Of a DNA stretch of 64,000 nucleotides, positions 14,842-24,174 are shown one piece after another (the first letter of the stretch is position 1; each line of letters opens with the position of its first letter). Position numbers and translations under genes: made by a program. Origin of the DNA: Sphingomonas abietis. GTDB taxonomy: Bacteria; Pseudomonadota; Alphaproteobacteria; Sphingomonadales; Sphingomonadaceae. The notes under the pieces were generated by a model, which saw nothing but the letters and a program-made list of their open reading frames with translations, made no database searches and was not told where the DNA came from. The stretch lies in assembly GCF_027625475.1 (NCBI RefSeq), contig NZ_CP115174.1, positions 4,365,510 to 4,429,509 of the forward strand, read 5' to 3'.

Positions 14842-17151
14842 ATGATGGCCGACGCCGACACTCTCGATCAGACCCGCAGCGCGCGGCTGCAAGTCGCCAA
14901 TGCGCGCCCCGATGACAGCGGGCACGGGCTGGCGCGCCTGCCGCGCCGTGCGATGCAGATGCTCGGCGTGGTCGACGGCGATGTCGTGGAGATCGTCGGC
15001 AAGCGCACGACTCCGGCTCGCGCCGTGCAGCCCTATCCGGAGGATGAAGGCCTCGATATCCTGCGCCTCGATGGCCTCCAGCGGGCCAATGCCGGGGTCG
15101 GATCGGGGGACTTCATCGAGGTTCGCAAGGCCGACAGCAAGCCCGCCCAGCGGGTCGTGTTCGCACCTGCACAAGAAAATCTCCGTCTCCAAGGGTCGGG
15201 CGCGGCGTTGAAGCGCAGCTTCCAGATGAAGCCGCTGACCGCCGGCGATGTCGTCGCCACCACCGGCCAGCAGCGAGTGACGCAGGACGACCTGCCGCCC
15301 CAGCTGCGCCAGATGCTCAACCGGCCGGCCTATTCGCTCCAGGAAATCCGCCTCGTCGTGGTTTCGACCACGCCCAAGGGCATCGTCCATATCGACCAGA
15401 CCACCGAGGTGGAGCTGCGCGCCGAATATGAGGAGCCCAAGGAGGCGCGGCGCGCCGACGTGACCTATGACGATCTTGGCGGTCTCGGCGACACGATCGA
15501 CCAGATCCGCGAGATGGTCGAGCTGCCGCTGCGCTACCCCGAACTGTTCGAGCGGCTCGGCGTCGAGCCGCCCAAGGGCGTGCTGCTCCACGGCCCGCCC
15601 GGCACCGGCAAGACCCGGCTCGCCCGCGCCGTCGCCAATGAGAGCGATGCCGAGTTCTTCCATATCGCCGGCCCCGAGATCATGGGATCGGCCTATGGCG
15701 AGAGCGAGAAGCGCCTGCGCGACGTGTTCGAGGCGGCCACCAAGGCGGCACCGTCGATCGTCTTCATCGACGAGATCGATTCGATCGCGCCCAAGCGGGG
15801 CCAGGTGACCGGCGAGGCCGAGAAGCGTCTCGTCGCGCAGTTGCTCACGCTGATGGACGGGCTGGAGAAACGCACCAACCTGGTCGTCATCGCCGCCACC
15901 AATCGCCCCGAGGCGATCGACGAGGCACTGCGCCGGCCCGGCCGCTTCGATCGCGAGATCGTGATCGGCGTGCCCGACGAGCGCGGCCGCCGCGAGATCC
16001 TCGGCATCCACACGCGCGGCATGCCGCTTGGCGACACGGTCGACCTCAAGGAGTTGGCCCGCACCACCTACGGATTCGTCGGCGCCGATCTCGCCGCGCT
16101 GTGCCGCGAGGCGGCGATCGAGGCGGTGCGGCGGATCATGCCCAAGCTCGACCTCGAGGAACGCACGATCCCGCCCGAGGTGCTGGACGAGCTGTCGGTG
16201 ACCCGCGAGGATTTTCTCGGCGCCCTGAAACGCGTGCAGCCCTCGGCGATGCGCGAGGTGATGGTGCAGGCGCCCAATGTGGGCTGGGACGATATTGGCG
16301 GCCTTGATGCCGCACGCGAGAAGCTGCGTGAGGGCGTCGAACTGCCGCTGAAGCATCCCGATGCCTTCCGCCGCATGGGGATCCGCGCCGCCAAGGGCTT
16401 CCTGCTCTATGGGCCGCCCGGCACCGGCAAGACCCTGCTCGCCAAGGCGGTCGCGCGCGAGGCGCAGGCCAATTTCATCGCCACCAAGTCGAGCGACCTG
16501 CTCAGCAAATGGTATGGCGAGAGCGAGCAGCAGATCAGCCGGCTGTTCGCCCGCGCCCGCCAGGTCGCGCCGACGGTGATCTTCATCGACGAGCTCGATT
16601 CGCTGGTGCCGGCGCGGGGCGGCGGGCTGGGGGAGCCGGCGGTGACGGAGCGGGTGGTCAACACCATCCTCGCCGAGATGGACGGGCTGGAGGAATTGCA
16701 GTCGGTCGTCGTTATCGGCGCGACCAACCGGCCCAACCTGATCGACCCGGCATTGCTCCGGCCGGGCCGCTTCGACGAACTGGTCTATGTCTCCGTGCCC
16801 GACGAGGGCGGCCGGCGGCGCATCCTCGGCATCCACGTCGGCAAGATGCCGCTGGCCGACGATGTCGATCTCGACGTGCTGGCGCGCCGCACCGATCGCT
16901 TCACCGGCGCGGACCTGGAGGATCTGGTACGCCGCGCTGGGCTGATGGCGCTGCGCGATTCGCTCGACGCGCAGACCGTGACGATGGCCCACTTCACCCA
17001 TGCGCTCGAAGAGACCCGCGCCTCGGTCACCCCCGAGATGGAGCGCGAATATGAGCAGATGGCGTCTCGCCTGAAACAGGATGCGATGGCGATCGAGCCG
17101 ATCGGCTTCGTTTCCCCCGGCATGTTCAAGCCGGCCGACAAGAGCGCCTAG
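14842..17151 (+). CDS. CDC48/VCP-like double AAA+ ATPase
   Basis: This is a 769-residue homologue of archaeal/eukaryotic CDC48/p97. It has an N-terminal substrate-binding region (about residues 5-195) with the double-psi barrel style seen in CDC48, then two AAA+ modules. D1 has Walker A GPPGTGKT near residue 252 and FIDEIDSIAP near 307. D2 has Walker A GPPGTGKT near 524 and FIDELDSLVP near 579. Both carry arginine-finger segments (RRPGRFDRE, LRPGRFDEL). It is probably a cytoplasmic hexameric unfoldase. The ATG at 14842 follows GGAGCAGGA; the frame is open to 14800. No adaptor or protease gene is adjacent. Its stop overlaps the convergent gene's stop in a shared CTAG. Confidence 0.93.
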   Translation: MMADADTLDQTRSARLQVANARPDDSGHGLARLPRRAMQMLGVVDGDVVEIVGKRTTPARAVQPYPEDEGLDILRLDGLQRANAGVGSGDFIEVRKADSKPAQRVVFAPAQENLRLQGSGAALKRSFQMKPLTAGDVVATTGQQRVTQDDLPPQLRQMLNRPAYSLQEIRLVVVSTTPKGIVHIDQTTEVELRAEYEEPKEARRADVTYDDLGGLGDTIDQIREMVELPLRYPELFERLGVEPPKGVLLHGPPGTGKTRLARAVANESDAEFFHIAGPEIMGSAYGESEKRLRDVFEAATKAAPSIVFIDEIDSIAPKRGQVTGEAEKRLVAQLLTLMDGLEKRTNLVVIAATNRPEAIDEALRRPGRFDREIVIGVPDERGRREILGIHTRGMPLGDTVDLKELARTTYGFVGADLAALCREAAIEAVRRIMPKLDLEERTIPPEVLDELSVTREDFLGALKRVQPSAMREVMVQAPNVGWDDIGGLDAAREKLREGVELPLKHPDAFRRMGIRAAKGFLLYGPPGTGKTLLAKAVAREAQANFIATKSSDLLSKWYGESEQQISRLFARARQVAPTVIFIDELDSLVPARGGGLGEPAVTERVVNTILAEMDGLEELQSVVVIGATNRPNLIDPALLRPGRFDELVYVSVPDEGGRRRILGIHVGKMPLADDVDLDVLARRTDRFTGADLEDLVRRAGLMALRDSLDAQTVTMAHFTHALEETRASVTPEMEREYEQMASRLKQDAMAIEPIGFVSPGMFKPADKSA

Positions 17152-17492
17152 TCCCGCTCGCGTCCGGCGGTCGGCCGCGCCCATTCATAGGCGCGGTCGA
17201 CGGTCGTGACGATCACGCGATACCAGTCGTACCAGACCGCGCGGCCATGGTCGCGGATGCGGGCATGATCGGGATCGTCGCGCCAGGCGAGCGCCGACGC
17301 CCCGTCCCGCCACCAGCTGATCGTGATGCCGACGCCCTTGTCGTCCCGCGTCGAGTCGATGCCGAGATAACCATCGCGCGATGCCGCCGCCCGCTCCATC
17401 GCGGCGGCGGCTTCGCCATAGCCTTCGGGGTCGGCCGCGGTACGGCCGGACAGGAAGATCACCGCGATCGCGCCGGGCGGAGGAATCAGCAT
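17148..17492 (-). CDS. Antibiotic biosynthesis monooxygenase (ABM) domain protein
   Basis: This is a 114-residue small alpha/beta dimeric-barrel protein. The pattern IAVIFLSGR ... GYLGIDSTRDDKGVGITISWW ... RIRDHGRAVWYDWYRV is typical of the ABM family, whose members oxidise small aromatics or degrade haem, though many have no assigned substrate. It lies alone on the minus strand between the CDC48-like gene (convergent, overlapping stops) and the lipid methyltransferase (divergent). Function beyond the fold is unknown. Confidence 0.75.
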   Translation of the reverse strand: MLIPPPGAIAVIFLSGRTAADPEGYGEAAAAMERAAASRDGYLGIDSTRDDKGVGITISWWRDGASALAWRDDPDHARIRDHGRAVWYDWYRVIVTTVDRAYEWARPTAGRERD

Positions 17493-17668
17493 CGGCCGGC
17501 GGGATAGACCGAGGCCACCCCACGACGAAGCGGAAAAAGACGAGTCGCCACGCCTTGCCGGACACGGCCCTGAAATCGCATAGTCGCGCCACGATCACGA
17601 TGGACGCTTGCCTTCGCGGCCCGGGCTTGCCAACGCTGACACCGGGCAAGGCCCAGAGTGGAGAAAAC

Positions 17669-18283
17669 ATGACCGGTTTTTCTGCGGAACAGGCCGCAAA
17701 TCGAAAACGTGCGAAGGCGGCCCCCGGGCCCATGGCGATGTTCTTTCGCGGCTTTCTCAAGCATCCCGTCATGGTCGGCTCGATCATCCCGTCGTCCAAG
17801 GCGGTGATCAATCGCATGCTGGCGCCGGTCGATTGGGCCAACACCAAGCTGTTCGTCGAATATGGCCCCGGCGTCGGCACCTTCACCCGGCCGATCCTGG
17901 AGCGCCTGGCGCCCGACGCGACGCTGGTCGCGATCGATACCAATCCGGATTTCTGCGAATATCTGAAGATCTCGATTCCCGATTCGCGGTTGCAGATCGT
18001 CAACGGGTCGGCGGTCGACGTGAACGAGATTCTCGAGCAGCTGGGCTTCGGCCAGGCCGATTATGCCTGCTCCGGCCTGCCCTTCTCGACGCTGCCGCCC
18101 GGCATCGGCCCCGCCATCGCCGATGCGACCTCGGCCGCGCTGCGCCCCGGCGGCGCCTTCCTCGTCTACCAGTTCAATCCCAAGGTGCGCGATATCGTCG
18201 CGCCCTCGTTCAAGCATGTCGATCATGCCTTCGAATTCTGGAACGTGCCGCCGGCCCAGCTCTGGTGGTTCCGCAACGACTAA
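17669..18283 (+). CDS. pmtA: Phospholipid N-methyltransferase PmtA-like
   Basis: This is a 204-residue class I SAM-dependent methyltransferase. Motif I EYGPGVGTFT lies near residue 69, followed by an acidic residue in VAIDTNPDF (near 90). An amphipathic basic N-terminus with MAMFFRGFLKHPVMVGSIIPSS is typical of Rhodobacter-type PmtA, which methylates phosphatidylethanolamine toward phosphatidylcholine at the inner membrane. The ATG at 17669 matches the family N-terminus; the frame is open much further upstream. Its stop overlaps that of the convergent cardiolipin synthase gene, so two lipid enzymes lie tail to tail. Confidence 0.82.
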   Translation: MTGFSAEQAANRKRAKAAPGPMAMFFRGFLKHPVMVGSIIPSSKAVINRMLAPVDWANTKLFVEYGPGVGTFTRPILERLAPDATLVAIDTNPDFCEYLKISIPDSRLQIVNGSAVDVNEILEQLGFGQADYACSGLPFSTLPPGIGPAIADATSAALRPGGAFLVYQFNPKVRDIVAPSFKHVDHAFEFWNVPPAQLWWFRND

Positions 18284-19452
18284 CCGATGTCGGCCCCCGG
18301 CGTGCGGAAATTGAGGCGGCGGGTGACGGTGTAGTCGACCACCGCCACCACGAAATAGGCCAGCCGCCACTTCGTCCGCATCCACCAGCCGGCACGCTCG
18401 CGGATCAGCGCGAGGCTCGCCTCGCGCGAGGCTTCGACCTCCTGCTCGAAATATCCGCGGAGGCGCTCGGCAAGCGGGGCATGGTCGATCCGCAGCATGA
18501 TCTCGCAATTGATGTAGAGGCTGCGCATGTCGAAATTGGCCGAGCCGATATAGCTCACATCGTCCGCGACGAAGAGCTTGGTGTGGAGCTTCTGCGGCTG
18601 ATATTCCCATATCCGCCCGCCCCGCCGGAGCAGCCGGACATAGCAGTGGCGCGCCGCCGAGATCGTCATCGTGTTGTCGGATTTCGCCGCCGAGATGATC
18701 CGCAGCGTGCCGCGCCGGGCCAGCCGGCCGATCCGCCGCAACATCCCGGGATTGGGCGCGAAATAAGCGGCGATCACGTCGAGCCGCCGGCTCCGGCCGA
18801 TATCGGCCTTGAGCGCGCGCGCCCAGGGGCTGAGCCGCTGGGTCGGCCCGCCGAACAGCCAGCGCAGCTGCCCGCTCTTCTGGCTCTTGCGAATGAGGCA
18901 GCGGTTGAGCGTGCGGATCCTCGCCTTCGGATCCTGCGCCCAGGCCTGGATATGATCGAAATAGCCGTGGAGATGCGCCGCCGCCGGGCCCTCCACCAGA
19001 AGACCGAGATCGCGCCAATCCTCTTCGCCGGTGCCGAAATAGCCCTGCGCGACGTTGAACCCGCCGACCAGCGCGCGCCCTTGGTCGGCGAGCGCCAGCT
19101 TCTGGTGATTCCGCAGCAGATACCGACGGCCGAAGCGCGGCAGGAAGCGGCAGACCGCCGCCCCGGCCTCGCGCAGCGGCGCGAAGAAGCCGTCGCTGGC
19201 CCGTTCGCTGCCGAACCCGTCGACCAGCAGGGACACCGTCACGCCGCGCGCACAGGCCGCCATCAGCGCGTCGCGCACGCGGATGCCGACCGGATCGTCC
19301 CAGAAGATATAATAAAGCAGCCGCAGATGATGCTCGGCGCCGTCGATCAGCGCGATCAGCGCCTCCAGCCGTGCGTCGGGATCGATCAGGAGGTGGAGCC
19401 GGTTGCCGTCGACCTCGAAGCGGTCGCGGCTGTCGGCATCGAGGATGGCCAT
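18280..19452 (-). CDS. Cardiolipin synthase / phospholipase D family protein
   Basis: This is a 390-residue PLD-superfamily enzyme with two HKD motifs: NHQKLALAD in the first half and [10 protein letters not shown] with GSANFDMRS in the second. This pattern, with no N-terminal membrane helices and a length near 400, resembles ClsB-type cardiolipin synthases, which join phosphatidylglycerol or PE molecules at the membrane. The ATG at 19452 has GGAAGGG just upstream; the frame is open to 19518. It is divergent from rpoZ and convergent with pmtA. Confidence 0.85.
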   Translation of the reverse strand: MAILDADSRDRFEVDGNRLHLLIDPDARLEALIALIDGAEHHLRLLYYIFWDDPVGIRVRDALMAACARGVTVSLLVDGFGSERASDGFFAPLREAGAAVCRFLPRFGRRYLLRNHQKLALADQGRALVGGFNVAQGYFGTGEEDWRDLGLLVEGPAAAHLHGYFDHIQAWAQDPKARIRTLNRCLIRKSQKSGQLRWLFGGPTQRLSPWARALKADIGRSRRLDVIAAYFAPNPGMLRRIGRLARRGTLRIISAAKSDNTMTISAARHCYVRLLRRGGRIWEYQPQKLHTKLFVADDVSYIGSANFDMRSLYINCEIMLRIDHAPLAERLRGYFEQEVEASREASLALIRERAGWWMRTKWRLAYFVVAVVDYTVTRRLNFRTPGADIG

Positions 19453-19517
19453 GGCCCTTCCATGCCGCCCCGCCCACCCGAAAGGCAAGCATCGCCGGGC
19501 CGGGACGGCCGCTTTCA

Positions 19518-19570
19518 TTGACAGAAACGCTCCGCCTCGCTACCTGCCACCGTTCATCCGACAGTCTGTC
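19518..19570 (+). promoter_or_regulatory. Candidate rpoZ promoter with downstream palindrome
   Basis: A consensus TTGACA (19518-19523) lies 17 bases from TACCTG (19541-19546), giving a plausible start near 19553. Immediately downstream, GACAGTCTGTC (19560-19570) is a perfect palindrome that could be an operator or a leader hairpin. It lies upstream of the rpoZ ATG at 19590. Confidence 0.45.
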
Positions 19571-19589
19571 ATTATATTACGGAGCCAGC

Positions 19590-19931
19590 ATGGCGCGCGT
19601 CACCGTCGAGGATTGCGTCGACAAGGTCCCCAACCGCTTCGATCTCGTGCTGCTCGCGGCTCACCGCGCGCGCCAGATCTCGGGCGGGGCGGAGCTGACC
19701 ATCGATCGCGATCGGGACAAAAATCCGGTCGTCGCCCTGCGCGAGATCGCAGACGAAACGGTTACTCCGAATCATCTCTCCGAATCGGCGATCACGGGCC
19801 TTCAGCGCGTGCAGGTCGATGAGGATGATGCGGTGGACGAGATGGGTTCGCTCGCCCAGTCGGCGGAGGCCCTGCGCCTCACCGCCGCGGCTCCGGCGCG
19901 CAACCAGAATGTCGGCCCCGACTACGAATGA
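19590..19931 (+). CDS. rpoZ: RNA polymerase omega subunit
   Basis: This 113-residue omega subunit begins [31 protein letters not shown], strongly conserved in alphaproteobacteria; residues 20-85 form the fold that wraps the beta-prime C-terminus. Omega assists RNA polymerase assembly and helps form a ppGpp site. The ATG at 19590 is preceded by GGAG, while the frame is open upstream. In many alphaproteobacteria rpoZ is followed directly by the ppGpp synthetase gene; here an HxlR gene on the other strand lies between. Confidence 0.95.
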   Translation: MARVTVEDCVDKVPNRFDLVLLAAHRARQISGGAELTIDRDRDKNPVVALREIADETVTPNHLSESAITGLQRVQVDEDDAVDEMGSLAQSAEALRLTAAAPARNQNVGPDYE

Positions 19932-19938
19932 TCGAGCC

Positions 19939-20445
19939 TCAGCCGGCCGCGGCGACGCGGCCGGCCATCGGACGCTCGGCGGCGACCTCCTCGTCCTGAT
20001 CGAGAACGATCCAGCGCAGCTCGTTCATGTCGAGCTTGCGCCCGTCGGCGGCGAAGATCGACATTTCCTGCACCGGAAGGCCGTCGCGCGCATCCACCAA
20101 CCGGGAGCTGGTCGGGCCGCACGCCGCCCACTTGGCGCCCCACTGCCTGAGCGACACCAGCGCCGGCAACAGCGCCGCCCCCTTCTCGGTCAGCAGATAT
20201 TCCACCTTGCGCTTGTCGTCGGTGCAGGGGCAGCGTTCGAGCAGGCCGTGCGCCACCAGCCGCGAAAGCCGGTTGGCGAGAATGTTGCGCGCGATGCCCA
20301 GCGTCGACTGGAACTGCTCGAAATGCTCCAGCCCGTTGAACGCGCCGCGCAGGATCAGGAACGACCAGCGCTCCCCCACGACCTCCAGTGCGGCTGTCAA
20401 ACTGCAGCCGGTCACGATCCGGCGAACGACGTCGCTGTCTTCCAC
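19939..20445 (-). CDS. HxlR-type winged helix transcriptional regulator
   Basis: This is a 168-residue regulator with an HxlR winged helix over about residues 10-105: C-S-L-x-x-A-L-E-V-V-G-E-R-W-S-F-L-I-L-R near the start and RNILANRLSRLVAHGLLE in the recognition region. The C-terminal 60 residues are an extension seen in longer HxlR proteins. Cys14 near the N-terminus sits where redox-sensing HxlR proteins carry a cysteine. It is divergent from rel, so it may control rel, itself, or a distant gene. Confidence 0.85.
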   Translation of the reverse strand: MEDSDVVRRIVTGCSLTAALEVVGERWSFLILRGAFNGLEHFEQFQSTLGIARNILANRLSRLVAHGLLERCPCTDDKRKVEYLLTEKGAALLPALVSLRQWGAKWAACGPTSSRLVDARDGLPVQEMSIFAADGRKLDMNELRWIVLDQDEEVAAERPMAGRVAAAG

Positions 20446-20591
20446 GGGCCTCTCCTCTTTGTCCTAAGATAGAGGCTGTTACCGAAAAACCCAAATGCCG
20501 ACGCGGGCGGGCAACACTGTCGTTGAAAAAGCGCGATCTTCGGCGATTTGCGGGCTTGTGCTGGACCACCTGACAACCACATCATGCGTCC

Positions 20592-22721
20592 GTGCTCAGA
20601 CAATATGAACTCGTCGAGCGGGTACGCCGCTATGATCCCGATGCAGACGAGGATCTGATCAATCGCGCCTATGTCTTTTCGATGCAGGCGCATGGTTCGC
20701 AGAAGCGCGCGTCCGGCGATCCCTATTTCAGCCACCCGATCGAGGTGGCCGGCATCCTGACCGATCTCCATCTCGACGACGAGACGATCGCCACCGCGAT
20801 CCTGCACGACACGATCGAGGATACGGTCGCCACGCCGGAGCAGATCGAGAAGCTGTTCGGTCCCAATATCGCCCGGCTGGTCGATGGCGTCACCAAGCTC
20901 TCGAAGATCGAGGCGCAGTCCGAGAATGAGCGGGCGGCGGAGAATCTCCGCAAGTTCCTGCTCGCCATGTCCGACGATATTCGCGTGCTGTTGGTGAAGC
21001 TGGCCGATCGGCTGCACAATATGCGCACGCTCCACCATATCCCGCGCGAGGCGAAACGTCGCCGCATCGCCAGGGAGACGATGGACATCTACGCGCCGCT
21101 CGCCGAGCGCGTCGGCATGTACGAGTTCATGAAGGAAATGCAGACGCTCGCCTTCCAGATCCTCGAACCCGAAGCCTATGAGTCGATCACCAAGCGGCTG
21201 GAGCAGCTCAAGGAAGGCGGCGGCGACAGGATCGCGCGCATCGCCTCGGGCCTCACCATGATGCTGCGCCGCCATGGCATCCAGGCCGAGGTATCGGGCC
21301 GCGAGAAGCATCCCTATTCGATCTGGCGCAAGATGACCGAGCGCCACATCAGCTTCGAGCAGCTGTCCGACGTGATGGCGTTCCGCGTGGTCGTGGCGGA
21401 TACCGAGCAATGCTATCGCGCGCTGGGGTTCATCCACGAGCGCTGGCCGATGGTGCCGGGCCGCTTCAAGGATTATGTCTCGACCCCCAAGCGCAACGGC
21501 TATCGCTCGCTCCACACCTCGGTGATCCACAACGAGAAGGTGCGGATCGAGGTGCAGATCCGCTCCGAGGCGATGCACGCCCAGGCCGAATATGGCTATG
21601 CCGCGCACTGGGCGTACAAGCAGGGCACCGCGGCCGATGTCGGCGGCACCAAGGTCAGCTGGATCCGCGATCTGGTCGAGATCCTCGACCATGCCGACAG
21701 CCCCGAGGAGCTGCTCGAGCATACCCGCATGGCGATGTATCAGGATCGCATCTTCGCCTTCACCCCCAATGGCGAGCTGATCCAGTTGCCCAAGGGATCG
21801 ACCCCGATCGATTTCGCCTATGCCGTCCACACCGATCTCGGCAACCAGGCGGTCGGGGCGAAGGTGAACGGCCGGCTGGTGCCGCTGCGCACGCCGATCC
21901 AGAATGGCGATCAGGTGCAGGTGCTGAAGTCCGCCGCGCAGAAGCCGCAGCCCGAATGGATGAACTTCGTCGTCACCGGCAAGGCCAAGGCGACGCTGCG
22001 CCGCTTCGTCCGCCAGAAGGAGCGCGAGGAGATGATCGCGCTCGGCCGGAAATTCTACGACGAGATCGTCTCGCGGCTACCGGCGCCGCTGAAGCCCGAT
22101 GCGCTGGCGCAGGCGGTCAAGCGCCTCCATGTCGGCGACGAGAATGCGCTGATGGAGGCGATCGCCCGCCGCACGATCGACGATGCCGCCGTCGCCGAGG
22201 CGCTGATGCCGGGCGCGGATGCCGAGGCCAGCGCGCGGCCGGTGCCGCATCGCGACGCGGTGTCGATCCGCGGGCTCACCCCCGGCGTCGCCTTCCAGCT
22301 CGCCGAATGCTGCCATCCCGTACCCGGCGACCGGATCGTCGGCCTGCGCAAGCCCGATGCGCCGGTGGAGGTCCATGCGATCGACTGCCCGACCCTGGCG
22401 GCCGGGCCGGAAGAGGCCGATTGGGTCGATCTCGCCTGGGGCGACAAGTCCGACGGCGGCACCGCGCGGCTCTCGGTGATCTTGCGCAACGAGCCGGGAT
22501 CGCTGGGCGCGATGGCGGGCATCCTCGGCGCGCACGCCGCCAACATCCTCAACCTATCGCTGGTCCATCGCGACACCAGCTTCCACACCTTCCAGGTCGA
22601 TCTGGAGGTGCATGACCTCGCCCATCTGATGCGCATCCTCGCCGCGCTGCGCGCCGCCGACGCGGTGAGCCAGGCCGAGCGCATCCGGCTCGGCGACGAG
22701 GAGCGCTGGGAGGCAGCCTGA
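20592..22721 (+). CDS. rsh: Bifunctional (p)ppGpp synthetase/hydrolase Rel/SpoT
   Basis: This 709-residue enzyme sets the stringent-response alarmone level. The N-terminal HD hydrolase domain has FSHPIEVA and LHDTIEDT (near residues 48 and 71). The synthetase domain (about 230-345) has GREKHPYSIWRKM and an RFKD motif (near 290) of the RXKD type found in bifunctional enzymes rather than the EXDD of monofunctional RelA. A TGS domain (about 390-450) and a C-terminal ACT domain (about 625-705) follow. The only plausible start is the GTG at 20592, with no strong ribosome-binding site. It lies near rpoZ. Confidence 0.95.
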   Translation: MLRQYELVERVRRYDPDADEDLINRAYVFSMQAHGSQKRASGDPYFSHPIEVAGILTDLHLDDETIATAILHDTIEDTVATPEQIEKLFGPNIARLVDGVTKLSKIEAQSENERAAENLRKFLLAMSDDIRVLLVKLADRLHNMRTLHHIPREAKRRRIARETMDIYAPLAERVGMYEFMKEMQTLAFQILEPEAYESITKRLEQLKEGGGDRIARIASGLTMMLRRHGIQAEVSGREKHPYSIWRKMTERHISFEQLSDVMAFRVVVADTEQCYRALGFIHERWPMVPGRFKDYVSTPKRNGYRSLHTSVIHNEKVRIEVQIRSEAMHAQAEYGYAAHWAYKQGTAADVGGTKVSWIRDLVEILDHADSPEELLEHTRMAMYQDRIFAFTPNGELIQLPKGSTPIDFAYAVHTDLGNQAVGAKVNGRLVPLRTPIQNGDQVQVLKSAAQKPQPEWMNFVVTGKAKATLRRFVRQKEREEMIALGRKFYDEIVSRLPAPLKPDALAQAVKRLHVGDENALMEAIARRTIDDAAVAEALMPGADAEASARPVPHRDAVSIRGLTPGVAFQLAECCHPVPGDRIVGLRKPDAPVEVHAIDCPTLAAGPEEADWVDLAWGDKSDGGTARLSVILRNEPGSLGAMAGILGAHAANILNLSLVHRDTSFHTFQVDLEVHDLAHLMRILAALRAADAVSQAERIRLGDEERWEAA

Positions 22722-22752
22722 GCGATCTCGCCGGAGATCGCGCGGGCGGACG

Positions 22753-23061
22753 TCAATCTTCGGGAATGGCCCGCGCGTCGGTCACCGCATCGAGCGGAAT
22801 GGTGCCGTAGACATGCGGGAAGAGCTGGCCGCCGCGCGACGGCTCCCACACCACGGCGTCGCCCAGTTGCACCAGATCGACCTCGGCCAGCACCAGATCG
22901 TGCAGCCCCTCGAAATGCTTGGCGTGGGTCTCCGCCACCTGCGCGGCGGTGGAGAGGTGGATATAGCCATCCTCGATGTCGATCGGTGCGCCGCTGAACT
23001 CGCCGCGATCCTGCCAGCCCGCCCACTGACCCGCAGTCAGAATCTTATAAGCCTTGGTCAT
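22753..23061 (-). CDS. DUF952 family protein
   Basis: This is a 102-residue soluble protein of the DUF952 family, a small fold related to ADP-ribosyltransferase-like proteins with no established reaction. The conserved pattern YKILTAGQW ... GYIHLSTAAQVAETHAKHF ... LFPHVYGTIPL is intact. It lies 10 bases downstream of the cation exporter gene on the same strand, so the two are probably co-transcribed. No link in function is evident. Confidence 0.85.
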   Translation of the reverse strand: MTKAYKILTAGQWAGWQDRGEFSGAPIDIEDGYIHLSTAAQVAETHAKHFEGLHDLVLAEVDLVQLGDAVVWEPSRGGQLFPHVYGTIPLDAVTDARAIPED

Positions 23062-23071
23062 GTCCGCCTGA

Positions 23072-24103
23072 TTATGGATGGAGATGCCCTGCCTCGCAAC
23101 ATGGCCCCTGTTCGAGCTGGAGCGTCACGTGCCGCACCGAGAAGCGTTCGTCGAGCATCCGGATCAAGGCGACCCGCACCCCTTCGGGCTCCGCCGCGTC
23201 CGCCAGCTCGACATGCGCGGTGAGGCTGGCATCGTCGCCGGCCAGCGACCAGAGGTGAAGATCGTGGACGCCGCCGACGCCCTCCGCCCCGGCGATCGCC
23301 GCGCGGACCTCGTTGAGCGACAGCCGCGACGGCACGCCTTCGAGCAGGATCTGGGTCGTGTCGCGCAGCAGGCTCCACGTCCGCGGCAACACCCAGAGCG
23401 CGATGCCGATGCCGATCAGCGGATCGATCCACTGGAAATGGGTGAACCAGATCGCGGCGGCCCCGACGATCACGGCGAGCGAGCCGAGCGCATCGGCCAT
23501 CACCTCCAGATAGGCGCCCTTGACCGCCATCGAGTGGCCCCGGCCGCCGGACAATACCGCCATCGCGATCACATTGGCGACGAGGCCCAGGGCCGCGACC
23601 GCCATCATGCCCAGCGACGCGACCGGCACCGGATCGAAGAAGCGCCGCACGCCCTCGACCAGCACGACGCCCCCGACGATGAACAGCAGCACCGCGTTGA
23701 AGGCGGCGGCGAGAATCTCGAAGCGGCGATAGCCGAAGCTGCGCTGATCGTCGGCCGGCCGCTTGGCGATCGCCAGCGCCGCCAGGGCAATGGCGAGCGC
23801 CGCCGCATCGGTGAACATGTGCGCGGCGTCGGACAGCAAGGCGAGGCTGCCGAACCACCATGCGCCCGCCAGTTCGGCGCCCAGCACCGACAGGTTCAGG
23901 CAGAGCGCGATCCCGATGCGATTGGCGCTGGCGCCGGCGGCATGGTCGTGATGCCCGCCGGGGCCATGGCTGTGCCCATGATGGCCATGGTCGTGATGAC
24001 CATGACTATGACCGTGATCATGCTGATGGCCGTGGTCGCGATGGGGGCGACCATGGTCATGGTCATGGTCATGGTCATGGTCATGTGAGGAGGCGTTCAT
24101 CAT
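23072..24103 (-). CDS. Cation diffusion facilitator (zinc/cobalt exporter), His-rich
   Basis: This 343-residue CDF antiporter has six predicted membrane helices (about residues 62-255) and a cytoplasmic C-terminal domain. Metal-site residues are in LLSDAAHMFTDAAA (helix II, HxxxD) and EVMADALGSLAV (helix V, DxxxD variant). The first 55 residues are extremely His/Asp-rich with a (His-Asp)5 run and are a likely metal buffer. It resembles ZitB/CzcD exporters that use the proton gradient to expel Zn2+, Co2+ or Cd2+. Two adjacent ATGs open the gene. The C-terminal CCEAGHLHP tail may also bind metal. Confidence 0.88.
   Translation of the reverse strand: MMNASSHDHDHDHDHDHGRPHRDHGHQHDHGHSHGHHDHGHHGHSHGPGGHHDHAAGASANRIGIALCLNLSVLGAELAGAWWFGSLALLSDAAHMFTDAAALAIALAALAIAKRPADDQRSFGYRRFEILAAAFNAVLLFIVGGVVLVEGVRRFFDPVPVASLGMMAVAALGLVANVIAMAVLSGGRGHSMAVKGAYLEVMADALGSLAVIVGAAAIWFTHFQWIDPLIGIGIALWVLPRTWSLLRDTTQILLEGVPSRLSLNEVRAAIAGAEGVGGVHDLHLWSLAGDDASLTAHVELADAAEPEGVRVALIRMLDERFSVRHVTLQLEQGPCCEAGHLHP
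24055..24084. repeat. Five perfect hexanucleotide repeats encoding (His-Asp)n
   Basis: Five uninterrupted copies of GGTCAT occupy this segment, with degenerate copies continuing below 24055. They encode the His-Asp run at the N-terminus of the cation exporter. Because the unit is two codons, slippage would change the length of the metal-binding run without shifting the frame. Confidence 0.9.
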
Positions 24104-24174
24104 CGACCCTTAGCGCAAACCGCCATGCCGCGTCATTACAACGCGGTCAGGAGCGGGCGGCGATGAACGCTCGC

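Noticed and set aside
14713..17184. An 823-codon minus-strand open frame opposite the CDC48-like gene
   Set aside because: It is the antisense of the conserved AAA+ modules and has no motif of its own.
24055..24090. A short repeat array that could be taken for CRISPR
   Set aside because: It is a six-base in-frame codon repeat without spacers, inside a coding region.
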